Shown: piece by piece, positions 1-13,900 of the stretch
Layout of the letters: each line of letters starts with the position of its first letter
Position numbering within the stretch: position 1 is the stretch's first letter
Assembly: GCA_035236585.1 (NCBI GenBank)
Contig: CP141139.1
Location: 40,557,217-40,621,216 of the forward strand
DNA from: Warburgia ugandensis
Taxonomy: Eukaryota > Streptophyta > Magnoliopsida > Canellales > Canellaceae
DNA length: 64,000 bases
Direction of reading: 5' to 3'
Notes under the pieces: model-generated
The model's database searches: none
Told to the model about the DNA's origin: nothing
What the model saw: the letters and a program-made list of their open reading frames with translations, nothing else
Translations under genes and position numbers: made by a program

Positions 1-17
1 TAGTGGCATTAACTTAC

Positions 18-1918
18 TCGTCTATCAGAGGTGCCATGAGAAAGAGGCAACATCATCATTGTATAACCAATAAAAGAAGGAGACTTTCCCCTCAATTCAC
101 TGCTTGGAATCTTATAGATGAAAAGTGTTCTTTCCATGTCCTCCAAAAGGCCACATAAAACTCGAATATGTAGATCATCTTCCTTTCCACTTAATGATAT
201 TGACAAGACAGGGATTGGGTGGAGATAGCATCCAAAAAGCTCAACAAAGCCATCTAATTGATCATTGGGCTTTGCAACATTCAAAAAGGAATCATCTGGT
301 ACTAGACTCTTCTGCTTTAACTTGCTATGAGAGAGCAAATTTTTGCAACCATTACCAATGGAAATACTGGAAGAGTTCAAATTCAAATTAGCAGTTGCTC
401 CCTGGACATGAAATCCATTTCTATTGGCAACAGAAGGATTAGCGAAGGCTGAGGCATGCATGTCATCAGCAGTATTGGCAACCATAGCTTGATTCTGGAA
501 TACAAGAGGAGACTGATTGAACAAATCTTCAGATTTAGAAACACGCTTCCGTCTGTTCAAACAATAGTTTTGTCTACTAAGCTCAATTTTGTCGACGAAT
601 GGAATCTTTCTACTTAAGCTATCTTCTCCAGAAGCCTGATCAATTTCTATTGCATGTGTGAATTTCACAGAATATGCCTTCGGAACAACATTATTGCTGA
701 TATTCCTGCAAACTATACTTTGGGAAAGAGGACCATCATACTCTCCAGAAAGGCAAGGTGAGCATGGACACTCCCCAATCCGGTGGCTGACAAGAGTATT
801 ATTTTCAGTTGAAGCAACCTCATCTTGCAACTGAAAAGGATAACAAACAGTTTCTCTTTCAGCAACCTCTGCTTTGCCATCAAATTCTATCTGTAGAACC
901 GGAACATGAATAGCACCAACCTCCCCCTTCAAGTTAGCAGCTTTTCCACTTTCATCCGCAACCAGGGATAATCTATGAACATCAAAATTTACTTGATGAC
1001 ATTGGGAGTTAGTACTTCTGAACTTTTTGTCTGTTAGACAATGTGCCCAGTGAGACTGAACCAGAGCAGTATCAGGAAACTCATCATTCCCATTGCCTGA
1101 ATTCTTGGTAGAAGCAGAAGGCAACATAGCCTGCTCAATATGTTCCCAGTCTGGCAGTGAAGCAACCAGGTTAGGGATGGCTTCAATTTTGTTTCTCCTG
1201 AAGCCATGACTATTTGGAGGTTCATATGTGAGGCTTAGTTTTTGAATTTTTGAATCAAGTATGCTCTCAACATGGGGATGATGAGCATCACTATGTGTTA
1301 CAGTGATTGGGTCCTGATCAGTTGTCACTACACTGAAATATGATGGTACAATCTTGAGGCCCACATTCAAAGAACTCTTCACTTTTTTGCCAACCTCATT
1401 ATCACATATTTGATTAATTTCTCCTGGAGGGACAAATTCATCGGAAGTTGCACAACCAACAGGAGAAACTGGAATGAGATTTTCACCCTCATCCAGTAGC
1501 CTTTGATGCAGCATATCTCCTACACCACAACAGATTTGACTGCCATCTTCATTTCCAGAATGACAATTTAAAAACTCTTTACCACCACCATTGTCAAGCA
1601 ATCTCATGATATCACAATCACATACTTCCATGTCAACAGCTGTTTGATCGGCATCACAACAATGAGAATCCAGTACTTTAAAATTAGTAACATTATCTAA
1701 ATACTGGTCATCCTCAAAGGAGTCTGGAATAACGGACTTGACACCTTCAAAACTTCCCACTTCAGTTAAGGGAATATGAGCTATGCAGCCATCAACTGAC
1801 TCATCGATTTTTTTCGCTTCGGGCATGCCATCTGGAGCCAACACTTTACCTGAAGCATGTATTTTTGGCTCCTTATCTACATTGCACTCCCCGGTGGCCA
1901 TTCCATCTGCAAGCATCC
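18..1918 (-). CDS. exon 7 of the FYR-domain gene (large exon)
   Basis: 1901 bp from TTTCTGCAG|GGATG to CGA|GTAAGT. It encodes 634 mostly polar, acidic and low-complexity residues. Near the end there is a more ordered stretch ([44 protein letters not shown]) that looks like the start of a folded C-terminal domain. The protein must continue outside the window, because reading past the donor gives only VS before a stop. Confidence 0.83.
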
Positions 1919-4900
1919 CTGCAGAAACATAGACAACAGGTAAGATTTGTGCCATTGTCAGACAACTTAAAACACGAGAAAGTTAAAGTTTGAAACTGGA
2001 GAAGAAGATTCAGTCAACTCAGTCCTACCAAAAAAAGGAAAGATAGAAGAAGAGTCATTATTTCCTACAAAGTGTTCAGCTTGGAAAGATTAAGCATTTG
2101 TACCTCGAGATATCTCATCAGGAAGGGAGTAGGTTTCATCCCCAGCCAAATTAAAAGAAGCCTCATGGTTGGTATAGGAAGTTGCTCCACAGCTAGCTCT
2201 TACCCGTTTCTTTTTCTTCTTTGAGGTCTTCCTAAGTAAAGGAAGTGCTTGTGGAAGCAGTACTGTCATCATGGATTTTGCTAAATCCTGCCCAACAGAA
2301 TCAGATCCGCCTCTCTGCGAACTTGAATTTGAAGTACCAGATGAGCCTATTTCCTCTTCTGGGTGCAGATCAGTCATGCTTCCTTCACAAAGAACTGTAT
2401 CCAGTGCACGTGTAAAAGGGCAGGGTATCTCTTGTGGAATTGTACCTGGAGCACTAACAGCTTGCCAAGGACATTGCGCACATTCCCTTTTCAACTTATT
2501 AGAAGGATCCTGGCCTACAAGCTGAGAATCATCTGTTTTTAAAGTTCCTGGCAATTGATTAGCTCTGATAAGCTCATCTTCGTTGCAATGATTCATGAGG
2601 AATTAGTAATTGAGAAGACCAATAGCAATTGACAAGGTGGTAGGAGTACCTTGTAGAGTATCCCACGCATCAGGAATGTAGCAATTCAAATCCTTCCCAG
2701 AAACAAACCCCGTCAAAGTTAGGATTTCTTGATGACTGCCTTTTGCTGTCTTTGAGGACTCATCTCCTTCAAAATTGACATTGGATGACCTAGTAAGCTG
2801 TAACAATTTTTCTTTTGTTGAGAAATGAGGAAGATTAACTGCGACCGCATTAAGGTATCTGAGATTCAATCCACGAGAAATAATGCTCTACATTTATCAG
2901 GATTAGAAATCAAACCACAAGTATGATGGAACTACCAACAAGATGATAAAAAATAAATAAGCACAGGACTGCAAAGAAAGAAGCCAATTGTTCACTAAGG
3001 CATTTTAGTCTTTTGCAGTCCAAGATATATATGATTGTATAGCATCATTTCTATGACATAAGAATTAAATATTCTCTCAACATGAAACTTCTATCTCCCT
3101 TTCACTATTCTCCCATTTAATCTTTAATTACTGAAGATCTTAGCTGGTACTAGAACCTGGGTAACTTCACAACAAGGGAAGGCCCAAACCTCTTAATAGA
3201 ATCTAGCCAATTGTTAATCAAGGCCATTTCAGTCTTTTGTAGTGCTGGATATATATGATTGTATTGCATCCTTTTTATGACCATTCTATTCATATGAAGC
3301 TTCTGTCTCCCATAAACTCTTCTCCCATTTTTTTTATTATTGAAGATCTTAGATGGCACTAGAGCCTTGATAACTTTGCATCAAGGGACAGGATCTAACC
3401 TCTTGGCAGTATACTTTCATTTTTTCTCTTGACTCTTCCTTTCTTCCTTCATCACACAGAATCTAGCTCTCTTCCTTTGTACAACCATCAAAACCATAGA
3501 CTTTTCAAAAGACTTCTTTTTCTTCATTCCCAATCAACCTCCATTTTAGTCCATCTTTTCCCCCCTTACCTGTTTATCCATAGAAGTCCAATATGTATGG
3601 TATGCTTTGTTTAGATGATATTATCATAATTGGCAACAATATACTGCAATTTTGAGGGTGAACAATTTCCTAAAGATGACTTTTGAAGTATCTCGGGGAT
3701 CTCTGCTAACCTTTTATTATTTTTGGTACTAGCAGAGAATTTCTGTTACTTGCTGTTGAAACTAAAAGAACCATAGAAGGAATGATGTAGACATAAATGA
3801 TGTTTAGAACATCTCCCTAGGATCAAAATTATTTGCAACATTGTCGAACACCTGCAAATTATAATGAAAAGCCAAGATGCAAGGAAGGAGAAAAGGTTAA
3901 AGATGCTCAAACCTATTTTTGTCAACTAAAAGCACAATTGCACTTTACATTCACTGAAACTATTAGTAGGTTCTATTTCATGATTAAGCAGATGTTTACA
4001 TCACAGAGCAGCAAGATGCAACAAATAGTTGCTAGGTCCAATGTAGAGCCAGAGCAAAGGGCCATGGCATTGACATCTGCAAAACTGACAAGGAGAGACA
4101 CTACATGAGATTATATCTGAGAACATTCAAATGTTTTTTGTGTCAACATAATTGTCACGAAACCCAATGAATCATGACAGAACCAAGCATACCAATATCA
4201 ACTACACACTTAGTCAAAGGTGGGGAGTGGTGAGATTTTCCTTGGCATGTCTATTAGTCACACTCAGGTCCTTAGACATATTCACCAAAGAATTTGGTGC
4301 AGATGACTATATATGCTCGATCAGTTGGTCATCAAGTTGATTATCAGTGTGAGGGAGAGTGCCAAGAGACGCCGACTACCCCTTATAAAGAGCATCTCAA
4401 GTCCTTCCCAACCAAGCATATATGTGACTTTATTGCATTATTTTGAAACATAGGCAATCAACTACTTTCTTCTCACCCAAATTTCCTCCTTTGTCTTCTA
4501 AATATGTAATCAGTAAAAAAAATTTAGACAAGTGCTAAGCCAATATCTAACGGCAAGATGGATTTCATAGTTGATAGGGTAACATTCTATCTAAAAATCA
4601 TTGTTAGAAACAGTCGCAATTTGCAGCTAATTTTGGAGTTGGCAAAACCCTAAGGATAATGTGAGATGCAGCAGAAAAGGATAAATTGGCAGTCAATCAT
4701 GCCAAGTCTACTTTTTGAGTTTGATTAGCTAAAGTTAAAAAAAAAAAAAAAAAAAAAAATTTCAATTCTGGTAAACCACTGATTCGTCTAGTGTCTACAA
4801 GATATGATTCAAGTACTATTGATTTTACTAGATCAAAAATTGATAATGCTTTAAAAATTCATAGATACAATAGTGACTCTTCTTTTCGACTATAAACAAT

Positions 4901-7900
4901 GGAATCGTCCATTGCACTATATAAAAAATAATCAATTTCAAAATGCTATCCGAAATGAAATGTCACAATATTTTTTTAACACATGTCTAAGTGGTCGTAA
5001 TGCCAAAGGAATCATTACCGTAGGGCACAGAGGGGGAGATCATAACCGTCTATACCAGCTGCATAGGCCCTTCCCACATGTCACAAATGGCCCACAAAGA
5101 AGAAGAATCCTAGAACAAAATGAGAGGTAGCTAACCAACTTCTAAGAGAGACATGGTTGATTCCTAATAGATTGACCCCAAAATAACATATCCAAATTAT
5201 AAGAAATCCCATAGAAGCCACAATTGCCGAATTCACACCTTGCAAACTGTAACTCCGCCAATGCCTGTCCCAAGCTGGGATGAAAAAGGAGGAGGGTCTT
5301 GTGTCAGGTGCAACCCTTGTGTCAAGTGCTAGCCGGCAAAGGAGAAGCTGAAGATGATTTTGTTATTTCTTTCCTGCTTATAAGGAAGAAATGAAAATCA
5401 TCTTCAGCTTTTTAAAACTATGGCAACCCTAATATGACATGAATCGAAAATTGATATTCCCTCAAGCTAGGGCATTCCCCGGATCCCAGGTGCTGTGAAA
5501 AATGGGCAAGGGTTGCTAAGGCATTCCCCCAGAAGCAGGGTGCTACATCGGATCCCAGGTGTAGTGAAAAATGGGCAAGGGCTGCTAGAGTGTCCCCTCA
5601 AAAGCGATGCGCTGCATCAAAACCCAGGTGCAGTGGTAAGTGGACATGGGTTCATGCCATAGAGATCGAGAAAAGCACTGGTAAATAAGATATCTCTAGA
5701 GCATAAGATTCATATTGTCACATGGAATATAGGGACATTGACAGGTAAGAGTTTGGAGTTAATAGACACGCTGAAACATAAGAGAGTCAACATCGCTTGT
5801 ATCCAAGAAACCAAGTGAAAAGGAGCTAAAGCTAAAGAAATCGACAGGTATAAATTATGGTATGTAGGAAAGGATAATAGCATAAATAGAGTAAGAATAA
5901 TAGTGGATAAAGAATTAAAGGATAAAGTTATCGGCGTTAAAAGAATTAGTGATAGAATTATAATAAGAAAACTTATTTTAAGAGAACAAATCTTAAATGT
6001 TATAAGTGCATACGGACTACAAGTAGGATTAGAAGATATAATCAAGAGACAGTTTTGGGAAGATATGAAGAGAGTCATGCAAGAAATTCCCAACACTGAG
6101 GGGATATTTATAGGAGCAAACTTAAATGGCCGTGTGGGAAAAGAAAAGGAAGGATATGATGGAATACACGGAAGGTATGGTATAGGTGAACGAAATGAAA
6201 TGGGGCAAACTATCCTCGATTTTACTTTGTCATATAACCTAGCCATTGCAAATACACTCTTTAAGAAGAGGAATGAACACTTAATAACCTTTAAAAGTGG
6301 ACTTTATAAAAGCCAAATAGACTTCTTTCTATTTAGGAATATTGAACGATCAATGTGTAAGGATTGTAAGGTAATACCCAGTGAGAGTTTAATCTCACAA
6401 TATAGGTTAATGGTTATGGATATCCATATCAAAAGATGTAGGAAAAGAAATGAACTTAATAGGTATCCAAAAACTAAGTGGTGGAACTTAAAAGGAGAGA
6501 AAATAACTTCATTCAAAAATAAGTTGATGGTAGAAGGAAACTAAAAGTATGAAACAAAAGTAAATACCATGTGGATTAATATTGCTGAGTCTATTAAGAA
6601 AGTGGCAAAAGATGTCTTAGGACTATCTAAAGGTAAAAGCCAATTAATAAGGGAAATATGGTGGTAGAGTGAAACAATGCAAAATGTTATTAATGAAAAA
6701 CGGATGCGTTTTAAAGCATGGCATAAGACTAAAAATAATGAAAACTATGAACAATATAAGAATGCTAAAAAGGATGCTAAAAGAATAATAAGTGAGGCTA
6801 AACTTAAGGCATGTGATGAGCTATATAATAGACTAGGAACAAGAGAAGGTGAGAAAGATGTGTTTAAACTTGCAAAAGTAAGAGAACAAAAGGGTAAGGA
6901 CTTAGATCATGTTAGGTGCATCAGAAGTAATGATCAAAGGGTATTACTCAAAGATAATGAGATTAAACAAAGGTGGGAGACATACTTTCAAAACTTGTTA
7001 AATGATAATGGCTCTAAGAATATAGGGATTGCAAATAGTATAAACCTAAATAACATTGGATGTTATAGATATGAACGTAGGATTAGAATACTTGAAGTGA
7101 AAGAGGCCTTGAAAAAGATAAAATCAGGAAAGTCCATGGGTCCTGATGGTATACCAATAGAAATTTGGAAGCATATGGGAGACATTGGGGTAGTTTGGTT
7201 AACTAAGTTGTTTAACAAGATTATAAAATCAAAAAAAAATGTCAGATGAGTGGAGGAAACGCTCTATTGTACCAATTTATAAGAATAAAGGAGACATACA
7301 GAGCTGTGCTAATTATCAAGGGATCAAACTTATAAGCCACACTATGAAACTTTTTGAAATAGTGATTGAGAAGAGGCTATGGCATGAGACAAGTGTATCG
7401 GAAAATCAGTTTGGTTTCATGCCTATGAGGTCTACCATGGAAGCTATTTTCTTACTAAGACAATTGGTAGAGAAATATAGGGGGAGGAGGAAAGACCTCC
7501 ATATGGTCTTTATCGACTTAGAGAAAGCTTATAATAGAGTCCACTAGAGAGTTAATATTAGACATAATTAAAGATATGTATGAGGGAGCGGTAACAAATG
7601 TTAAGACCGCTAGTGGTGAGACTAGTAATTTTCCTGTCACTGTAGGATTGCACCAAGGATCGACATTGAGTCCATACCTTTTTACATTAGTTATAGATGA
7701 GTTAACAAAACATCTGCACGAGGAGATTCCTTAGTGCATGCTATTTGCAAATGATATAGTCTTAATTGATGAGACAATGGAGGGTATAAACACAAAGCTA
7801 GAGTTATAGAGAGGAGCATTAGAATCTAAAGGATTTAAAATCAGCAGAACTAAGACAGAATATATAGAATACAATTTTAGCAAGGAGAGTAGGAGTAGAA

Positions 7901-10900
7901 CACCAATCAAGATTGATAACCAAGAAGTCCCTGCAAAAGACCACTTTCGGTACTTAGGATCAATGATTCCTAAGAGTGGAGAGATTGAGAGGGAGGTTAC
8001 CCACAGAATCCAAGCAAGTTGGAACAAATGGAGATGTGCATCTAGAGTTTTGTGTGATCGACGAGTACCACTCAAGCTAAAATGAAAATTCTATAGGATG
8101 GCCATAAGGCCAGCCATACTCTATGGATCAGACTGTTGGGCGGCTAAGAAACATCATGCTCGTAAGATGAGCATCGCAGAAATGAGGATATTAAGATGGA
8201 TGAGTGGTAAGACAAAAAAGGATAGAATTAAAAATGAAAATATTAGAAGAAATCTAGGGGTAGCACCAATAGGTAACAAGATGAGGGAAACTAGACTTAG
8301 ATGATTTGGACATGTCCAAAGGAGACCGAAAACGGCACCAGTTAGGAGTGAGGCAATGCAAGTAGAAGGTTTTAAAAGGGCAAGGGAAAGGCCCAAAAGA
8401 ACGTCGATAGAAGTGGGTGAGGAAAAATTTAAAAACTTTGGGAATAAATGAAGCCATGGTACTTAATAGAGAGAAATGAGGGAATAAGATTCATGTGGCC
8501 GACCCCTAATTGGGATAAGGTCTTGATGATGATAATGATGATGACACCTTGCAAACTGTGATTTGTTCTTGTATGTAAATAAATTGCAAATATGGTCCAA
8601 GTAATAAATGCCCAAGTTTCCTTGATTCCTCTTCAGAATCTAAAACTTTGAAATCCGAGTTCTTCTCCACGCACCTCCTAAAAAATGGGTTCATCATTCC
8701 AGAGATATCAAAAGAAAAAAAAAATTTGTTTTGTCTATTCTGTCCAAGAAAAGTGCTACTGTAAAAAAATATGCTTGACGTGCCCAATTGTGCGAAATTT
8801 TTTAATAAGATCATGCTAATTTGAAATCCGATGGTGTTTTTCGTACAATTAAATAAATAAGTAATAAGAAGAAGAGGTGTTAAGCTTTTTATCATCCTAG
8901 AGTTGAGCTATTTTTCCACAGGACCTCCCCTACAATGTCACTGCAGTAGAGTTTAACCACCAAGTTCGAGAAAACTTACAGTTCATACCAAATATTCAAA
9001 CCTACCAAAGCCTAAGCATTGTGCAAGTACCAAAGTGGAAAAGGTGAACGGACATTGGCTGTCAATAGTGTAGACATGGATTTAAAAGTCAAGACAGTGA
9101 CAACATTTGTGAGGATAGCATTTCAAAAGATTCAAAGGTATAGAAGGAACAGAAAGGACAAGAAGACCACTTGATCTAGTAACAGCAAAAGCTTTAGTCA
9201 AATAGCATTAGACCTCCATAATTAATCAACATTGATGCTCATTCCCATATGGAAGTCACCAGTTACTCTGAACATATGGAACATAAACAGGCACATATGC
9301 CTTCCCGTATTGACAAGACAATAATAGAAGTTTGTTTGCCTTCTTACAAACAGTACACGACGCATATAGGCAAGGCAATGAAATGAATATGGGAGGACAG
9401 ATGAAGGTAGCATGACTTTAAGAAAAGAAAAAATAACCTATAAAATGCATTTAGAATAAACCTGATCAGCTTTTCTAGCAACTGAGTTCTTTGCATCATT
9501 CATTAGATCATATGTCCGCAATCTTTTAGCATCGGTTCCACCAATAGCATTCCTAGTTGCCTTTTTGTGTTTCCTACTTCTCTTCCCAGTGCTCTGTTGC
9601 TTGCCCAAGTAAGGGAGCAAATCAGGATATGTATATGAGTTGGGACAAGGTATCTCATCCTCTAGCCTAGAGGCACCATTACAGAAATTAGTGGACATCA
9701 AACTCTGTTCTGCAATTCCATTGACATTTGCAACTAGCTCACGCAGCAGCCGCTGGACGAGCAGATTCCTGAACCCAAAAAGCTGCATGCCACCATAGAA
9801 AAGAAACTACAGTTAGCAAGTTGATTACCAGGATTTGAAGCGAATCTATCTCACTACTTTTGTTCTGACCATCATATAAATGACAGTTACAAAATAAGGA
9901 TAAGAATGACGCCACTCAAACAAATCCATCATAATTGCCAAAGAAACTGAGATTTGTTATTTATACATATAGTTTAGGAAGAAAACTCCAGGGCAATGTT
10001 CCACATAGAAAATCAATACCACCAGAACAAATGAGTAAACCAGCAAGAAAAATCTCTCTGAACAGCCTAGCAACATTCAGTAGATGGTAAACATGTCAAG
10101 AAACAAGTCTCTTACTTCTACAGAGAGCCCAAGAGAGATGATCCACCATAAGAGCTCAAGGTTAAAATTAGCTAGTATAGCTGCGAATCCTGATGAGGTA
10201 CACTAATTCTTAACATGGATAAAGATAAGATAGATGTAATTAGAATGCTGAAGTTAAGACTATAAAGTATCAGAAAACATTGCTGTAATGTTTTGACAAT
10301 CTCAAATTAACCAAACTTGGCTATGGAACACAGTTGAAAATTTTCAAAAAGAAAAAAAGGTAACTAGTGAAGAATGTATTCAAAGAAGTGTTCAAACTAC
10401 AAACTAAAACCACCTAAGTTTAGTATAGTAAGCACAATCATTACCTACATCAGAAAATAAGTATTACCTCCCTAAACTGCTAATTGTTTCAAGTCAAACT
10501 AATTATATCTCATACAGGTTAACCTATTTTATTATCGTGGGATCAAACTAATAAGTCATACCATGAAACTTTGGGAAAGAGTCATTGAGAAGAGGCTCCG
10601 ATATGAGACGAGCATATCAAAGAATCAGTTTGGTTTCATGCTTGACAGGTCTACCATGGAAGCTATTTTCCTCCTTAGACAATTGATGAAGAAATATAGG
10701 GAGAGAAGGAAAGACCTCCACATGGTCTTATTGACTTAGAAAAAGCTTATGATAGAGTTCCTGGAGAGTTACTATGGTGGGTATTGGGCGAGAAAGGGGT
10801 TTCACAAGGATACATAGACACAATCAAGGATATGTATGAAGTAGTGACAAATGTTAGGACCATTAGAGAAGAAACCGATGATTTCCCCATCACCATAGGA

Positions 10901-13900
10901 TTGCACCAAGGATAGCATCGAGCCCATACCTCTTCACATTAGTTATGGATGAGTTCACGAAACATGTGCACGACAAGATTCCATGGTGCATGTTATTTGC
11001 AGATGGCATAGTTTTATTTGATAAAACAAGGAAGGGTGTAACACAATGCTAGAGTCGTAGAGAGATGCTATAGAGTCTAAAGGATTTAAAATTAGCCGAA
11101 CCAAGACAAAATAAGGAATGCAGTTTTAGCAAGGAGAGGAGTGGGAGGGAGGCACCAGCAAAGATTGATGACCAAGAAGTACCCCAAAAAGACCACATTC
11201 AATATTTGGGATCAATAATTCATGAGATTTAGAGGGATGTTACCCAAAGAATCTAGGTAGGTTGGAACAAATGGAGATGTACAACTGAAGTTTTTTATGA
11301 TCGACAGGTGTCACTCAAACTGAAAGGAAAATTCTATAGGACGGGTCAAAGGCTGGCTATGCCCTATAAATTATAGTGTTAGGCTGCTAAAGAACAACAT
11401 GTACATAGGATGAGCGTCGCCGAAATGAGAACATTAACATGAATGAATGGCAAGACAAGAAAGGATAAAATTAGAAATGAAAACATTGGAAGAAACTTAG
11501 GAGTAGCACCAATACGTAACAAGATGAGGGAGGGTAGAGTTAAATGGTTTCGACACATCCAATGGGGACTAAAAATGGCACCGTTAGGAGTCAATCCAAG
11601 TTGAAGGCTCTAAAAGGCCAAGGAAAAGGCCCAAAAGGACGTGATCAGAAGTGGTGAGAAAATATTCAAAAGCTCTTGGACTTAATGAAACAATGTCACT
11701 TGATAGAGGTGAATGGAAGAACAAGATTCGTGTAGCCAACCCTTAATCAGGATAAGGCTTTGACGATGACGATGATGACAGGTTAACATAATTTAGCAAT
11801 GTTTGCTCAATGTAGGTTTGAAGGAACACTAAACTCTCTTGCCCACCATATGCATGAGCATGAGCACAGGGCCAAGTAGCCACCTAACTACTGATTTTGT
11901 GCTAAATAAAATCCTCACCTTGATCAAACAGATGTTTCTCTATAAAAGGGCAGCCAAGTGGACAAATCTCTCGCATATGCAAGGTCTGGGAAGGGGCAGA
12001 CCACAGATGATCTATAGTACGCAGCCTTACCTTGCACTTTTGCAAGAGGCTGTTTCCACGCCTTTGCTAGGTTTGAAAAATAATAATTCATGTTTGTATT
12101 TTCTTGATCAATTTAAGATGGCTGTCAAGACAGTCTATCAAGCATATCTCATCATAAAAAATGAAATCGGTTAGATGATATTAACAGCCAACCCATGAAA
12201 CCTGTCAAATTTACTTCCAATAACGAAGAACATAGAACGTTCCCCGAGAAGATTTTCCCAGTCAAAACCTGTTTGACTGCCACCTGAACAGTACCTCTTT
12301 GCAGATGGTGACATATTTATCACAACAGCAAGCATCTCTCACAAGATAATAGCCAATGGAAAATCACTCCCCCAGCCACAATATGCAATTGAAAATTACA
12401 AACTGGAAGGTACAGGACGTATATTTTTTGTGCCAAGAAAGGAGAGACATACTAGACGAATGGATTGAATAAAACCCAAAGCATAATGCAGATAAGCAGA
12501 AACACTCTTCCCATATGCAATATAGGCCATAGGCATACCACAATTTGTAAATACACTCATAGAAGCATTTCCCTTTTCCTAGAAAACAGGTTTTACACCA
12601 AATTTCTTTATATTATAGCAGATGATGGCTCATAGGGCAAGGATGGTGCATGCATAAGCACTACAGAAAGCAAGCATCTGACCAAGTGGTAAAGGTACGA
12701 GCAAGGGATTCAACTCCCTCACCTCCACTCCAAGAATGATCAGATATATATACCATATCAGAATTTTATGACAATATTTAAACAACTGTTAATAAAACTA
12801 AATCCCCCAAGTATGAGGTGAAACATCTAGTCAACAACTTTGTTTGTGTTTTAATAATATAAATTCATAGGAGTGAACACTTGCCTCAACCCCATCTATC
12901 TTGCAAGAATATCTCTTCCCATGCCACACCTTCACCCGAGGACCACTTTTCTTCTGAAAAATCTCCCAGGCAATATCTGGAGTCTGCCCAGAACATGATT
13001 CTCCATCCATAGAAGTGATCTACAAATTAAAGGTTGGTCCAGGTTTAAAAGAAAGGAATCAGAGAGATGGTGAACAAACTACTCTGAAATACGTAAAGTT
13101 TACGAATTGCAGACACAAACATAATGGGATAAAGTGGTTAAACCATTAAAACTGTAAAACCAATGCTTTGCATGTGAAAGGTAGTTAAGCGTCAATATAT
13201 ACCACAAAGAGAGGCCCTTTAAGACCTTCTCGAACTTCCATCCTGTAAGTATTCCCAGCATGAGTTCGAACAGCATTATAACCAATTGGATAAGGGTACC
13301 GATCCTTCCTCTGCAGATAGCATATAGCCAAGTCAAACACTAGCTTCATAAAAGATAGCACAAATAGGATATCCACCACATTAACAAATCAGATCAGCAA
13401 TTGCATGTAAATCATATATAACCTTTGCAATAATCTTAGAGGTCATGCAAGCTTAGGGAATAGTATTAGATGCTTCTAACACACCAACTAGCCAGTTCAA
13501 GATCTAAAAGAATTATGGAACATGCATCGCCCACAGCCCACCCAGAAACTCAATAGGCATTACCCAATATTAACCCATGAAATACTAAAATAAGAACTTT
13601 TCTTGTTCAGAACAAAGATTAAATACTTTGAAAAAATTTAGAACAAGAAGAAATAAAATGGGATGAATTGATATTGAAAAGTCTACTTGATAACACAAAA
13701 TACCTATCTATTAACTGTTAGTATGTCAAAATACGCATTAGGAGCACAGTGGGGACAGACTTTTCCTCTATTGCTTTCAAGAATCCAGTGTATTTCTCTG
13801 GCCATACATGTTACCCCAAAAAAAAAAAAAGATTCAAGCAATGCTAGATAAACCCAACAATTTGCAACAATACAAGACCAATTCGCTTTAGCTGTTTCTG

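Noticed and set aside
4873-5130. 85-codon ORF as a new gene
   Set aside because: It is an accidental fusion of ycf1 and rpl2 pieces plus antisense psbC within a plastid-derived insertion.
12680-12745. tRNA-like word (GACCAAGTGGTAAAGG ... GATTCAACTCCC)
   Set aside because: No acceptor stem and no complete cloverleaf could be paired; at most a decayed tRNA- or SINE-derived relic.
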